Assembly (NCBI GenBank): GCA_024276815.1 | Contig: JAJRWM010000074.1 | Span: 1 to 7,382, forward strand | Length of the DNA stretch: 7,382 nucleotides | Origin: a bacterium | Lineage (GTDB): Bacteria; JACRDZ01; JAJRWM01 | Direction of reading: 5' to 3' | Shown here: piece after piece, positions 5,695-7,382 of the stretch | Layout: every line of letters begins with the position of its first letter | How positions within the stretch are numbered: position 1 is the stretch's first letter | Notes under the pieces: generated by a model | What the model was told of the DNA's origin: nothing | Databases searched by the model: none | What the model saw: only the letters and a program-made list of their open reading frames with translations | Made by a program: the position numbers and the translations under genes

Positions 5695-7008
5695 CTATTT
5701 TTTGTAATATTCCAGAGAATTAGGTTTCAGAAGACACTCTTCGGCGATCTTAAATCCCTTGATAACCCTCTTGTCCCTTAACTCGTAAAGCCGGGGCACC
5801 ATTTTATCCCTGAGGTTTTGCGGGCTGACCGGGTTGATGTAAATTTTGGTACCGCCTTCAAAACCGGCGGTGGTGTTGGTGCGCCATTTAATCAGGACGC
5901 GGAAAGGCATACGGTCCAGACAATCGCGAGGTTGGTAATACCACTCCTCGTTACAGGAAATGCCACTGCCCATCGCTGCGTGGCAGGCGTGGACCACGTC
6001 GCTGAAGCCTTTAAGCTCCGCGCCGGTGTGTTCGTAAGGCATGGTGTGATGGCTTTTGGAAATAATGCCTATGGTGGGGTAGCGATGGCCGATCTCAACA
6101 TAGGCGATCGCGTAATCGTTTTCCGCGAAGACCAGGTTCGAATAGGCGTGGAAGTTGACGATTTCATTATAAACATGGTTGTTTTTCCGCAGGCTTTTTA
6201 CTTCCATGCTGATAGTCGGCCCCCACTCGTCAAGAGCTACGATTTGTTTGTGAAGGTGGTCGAAAGAGGCCCCGGCGTCTTTCAGCCAGTTCTGGAAGAC
6301 GGTTATGTAGCGGACATAACGGTTGTTGGCGTAAATATCTTCGATGGCGCGGATTGTAAATTTCATATACTCAAAATGTTCTTCCTGGGTCATTTCTCCG
6401 GAAGAGCATAACTCCGAATCGTAAACCGCTCCCTTTTTATAATGCCGGTCCGCGATTATCAGTTCGTGACCGCCGCCAAAAAAAGCGTTGGCCATTTCCA
6501 GTTTGTAACTTTCCGGCAGGTTCCTGATCTCTTCATCGGATTGTCCGCTGAGCTTTAATTTGAGATTGATGACCTTCAGGACATGCTCCAGGCCGGTTTT
6601 GCTTGATAAATATTTCTGTTTCCAGGCTTCGTTGCGAGAAGAGAGAAAATAATTATAGTTTTTCTCCCAGTAGTCGATGGTCACTATTTCAAAAAGGTTG
6701 GGGACTCTTCGGAAAACGGCCCGGTTGTTAAAGATATTCTCCGGTTTCAACTGGGCCCTGACTTTGTACTTACCGTTGACCAGAACCAGCCGTTCCTTTT
6801 CCGGCGGAGTGTTGGCGTATTTGGTAAAACAAAAATTACAATAATCATCTTTCGCCTTTTTGGGCAGCTTTTTGGCGGTAGCGGGAATAGCGTTGGCAAT
6901 CGGCTTGTTGCCGCGGCCGGGCACGCTCCAGACTTCCGTACGGCTGAAGAAGTTCAGTTGTTTAATGGTGCCATCCGGCATCACCGTCAGGGTTCGATTT
7001 ATATTCAT
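5695..7008 (-). CDS. GalT-like HIT-superfamily nucleotidyltransferase homologue
   Basis: A 437-residue protein related to galactose-1-phosphate uridylyltransferase. Visible: CNFC (57-60), a zinc-site-like pair; FFGGGHELIIADRHY (176-190), matching the GalT strand ending in a His; and ITVFQNWLKDAGASFDHLHKQ (235-255), equivalent to GalT 'FKN..AGAS..HPHxQ', with His253 at the place of the nucleophile that carries the nucleotidyl group. A later SKSHHTMPYEH segment (around 350) also fits the second HIT-like half. It is longer than classical GalT (about 330-350) and has HLH for HPH, so it is probably a separate family; it resembles uncharacterised DUF4921-type proteins, a memory-based suggestion. 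Substrate is unknown; sugar-1-phosphate nucleotidyl or phosphorylase chemistry is inferred. Start chosen at ATG 7008 because AGGGAG (7020-7015) is six bases upstream; the frame extends to a GTG at 7071 without support. Cytoplasmic, no signal peptide. Its stop abuts the preceding gene's stop. Confidence 0.75.
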   Translation of the reverse strand: MNINRTLTVMPDGTIKQLNFFSRTEVWSVPGRGNKPIANAIPATAKKLPKKAKDDYCNFCFTKYANTPPEKERLVLVNGKYKVRAQLKPENIFNNRAVFRRVPNLFEIVTIDYWEKNYNYFLSSRNEAWKQKYLSSKTGLEHVLKVINLKLKLSGQSDEEIRNLPESYKLEMANAFFGGGHELIIADRHYKKGAVYDSELCSSGEMTQEEHFEYMKFTIRAIEDIYANNRYVRYITVFQNWLKDAGASFDHLHKQIVALDEWGPTISMEVKSLRKNNHVYNEIVNFHAYSNLVFAENDYAIAYVEIGHRYPTIGIISKSHHTMPYEHTGAELKGFSDVVHACHAAMGSGISCNEEWYYQPRDCLDRMPFRVLIKWRTNTTAGFEGGTKIYINPVSPQNLRDKMVPRLYELRDKRVIKGFKIAEECLLKPNSLEYYKK

Positions 7009-7113
7009 GTCATACTCCCTTGCCTGCTTTTTTACCGGCTCGCTCCCCGACAAGCCCCGTTGCGGAAGCACAGGGTCAAGGGGGCAATAGAATTAATCCT
7101 TTCCTTCCCGGCC

Positions 7114-7143
7114 GAAGCCCCGCGCGCAAGCGCGGGGGACTTC
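7114..7143 (-). other. Stable hairpin at predicted 5' end of GalT-like mRNA
   Basis: On the minus strand GAAG, a TC bulge, CCCCGCGC, loop TTGC, GCGCGGGG and CTTC form a 12-bp stem with one bulge. The predicted transcript start from the promoter at 7148-7175 falls at about 7140-7143, so the RNA would begin with this hairpin. Such 5'-terminal stems stabilise mRNAs in known cases. On the plus strand the same stem has a GCAA tetraloop. No T-run follows on either strand, so it is not a terminator. Confidence 0.5.
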
Positions 7144-7147
7144 ACAA

Positions 7148-7175
7148 ATTGTATCTTAAATAGATTTAATGGCAA
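7148..7175 (-). promoter_or_regulatory. Sigma-A-type promoter for the GalT-like gene
   Basis: Minus strand: TTGCCA (7175-7170), 16-base AT-rich spacer, TACAAT (7153-7148). Each hexamer matches consensus well. The predicted start is near 7141, leaving a leader of about 133 bases before the ATG at 7008. The leader contains the 5' hairpin (7114-7143) and a GC-rich stretch but no riboswitch class I can recognise. Confidence 0.65.
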
Positions 7176-7176
7176 T

Positions 7177-7206
7177 AAAAAATTTGCCCGGCCGTCAGGC
7201 TGCGGG
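7177..7206 (-). terminator. Possible terminator of an upstream minus-strand gene
   Basis: Minus strand: CCCG, CA bulge, GCC, loop TGAC, GGC, CGGG make a 7-bp G-C stem, then CAAA and TTTTTT (7182-7177). The T-run is separated from the stem by four bases, which is less efficient than usual. It lies just upstream of the GalT-like promoter, as expected if a gene on the same strand ended to the right. No such gene is visible inside the window. Confidence 0.35.
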
Positions 7207-7382
7207 AGTTGGATTTTGGAACCGGTTGCCACTAAAAAGCTCAGGGCAAACGCACTTAATTTTTATTAACGTCGAGGACCTTGAGCAGATAGTTATTATC
7301 TGTAGTAGTTAAGACTTGACCTGACAGTCTCCCTGTTTTAAGCCACTGTCTGTAAGGTCTCGCCTATTGCATATTATCCCAG
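7207..7382. other. Unassigned sequence at the right edge
   Basis: No credible coding frame, RNA gene or promoter was found in these 176 bases. Two short perfect inverted repeats are present, CAGATA-N5-TATCTG (7286-7302) and GACAGT-N16-ACTGTC (7323-7350). The second overlaps an alternative pairing AGACT-N9-AGTCT (7312-7330). It is probably intergenic between the GalT-like gene and a gene beyond the window. Confidence 0.4.

Noticed and set aside
5818-6411. Plus-strand frame opposite the GalT-like gene
   Set aside because: No ribosome binding site or domain; the minus-strand gene here has clear conserved motifs.
7009-7071. N-terminal extension of the GalT-like protein to a GTG at 7071
   Set aside because: The ATG at 7008 has a well-spaced AGGGAG and matches the likely start; the extension includes that site and lacks its own.
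7114-7143. Resemblance of the CCCCGCGC...GCGCGGGG stem to a type I-E CRISPR repeat
   Set aside because: Only a single copy is present and there is no spacer-repeat periodicity, so there is no array.

Overview
This window looks like a piece of chromosome from a strict anaerobe, most likely a Firmicutes-type bacterium (Peptococcaceae/Thermoanaerobacterales-like). The evidence is a four-subunit ferredoxin-dependent 2-oxoacid oxidoreductase operon, strong AGGAGG-type ribosome binding sites, sigma-A-like promoters and a classical intrinsic terminator. Lineage below 'anaerobic bacterium' is inference. No phage, insertion sequence, CRISPR array, tRNA or rRNA is visible.

Layout from left to right. 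(1) Positions 1-53, minus strand: the first 17 codons of a gene that runs off the window, with its own extended -10 promoter and a palindrome inside the promoter. (2) 264-1289, minus strand: a complete NeuB-family sialic-acid-type sugar synthase. (3) 1290-1654: a divergent control region with a good promoter for the next operon. (4) 1655-4690, plus strand: porC-porD-porA-porB (gamma, delta, alpha, beta), ending at an intrinsic terminator at 4732-4766. The small ferredoxin subunit PorD is easy to miss because its frame is broken: one A appears to be missing near its start. (5) 4913-5694, plus strand: a cysteine-rich 'two-CW' protein fused to a degenerate histidine-kinase-type ATPase fold and an arginine-rich tail. 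Its start and body are in different frames, joined exactly at an A AAA AAG heptamer of the dnaX type. (6) 5695-7008, minus strand: a galactose-1-phosphate uridylyltransferase-like (HIT superfamily) protein, converging on the preceding gene with no gap. (7) 7009-7382: its leader, a promoter, a hairpin at the predicted transcript 5' end, an upstream terminator-like hairpin and unassigned sequence.

The Por subunits together would convert pyruvate (or a related 2-oxoacid), CoA and oxidised ferredoxin to acetyl-CoA, CO2 and reduced ferredoxin, or run in reverse. The NeuB-like and GalT-like genes both suggest sugar nucleotide or cell-surface glycan chemistry, but they are not in one operon and no partner genes are in the window.

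The points most worth following are the two reading-frame breaks at A-runs (porD and the two-CW gene) and the unusual architecture of the two-CW protein. I do not see convincing evidence for a wholly new multi-gene system.
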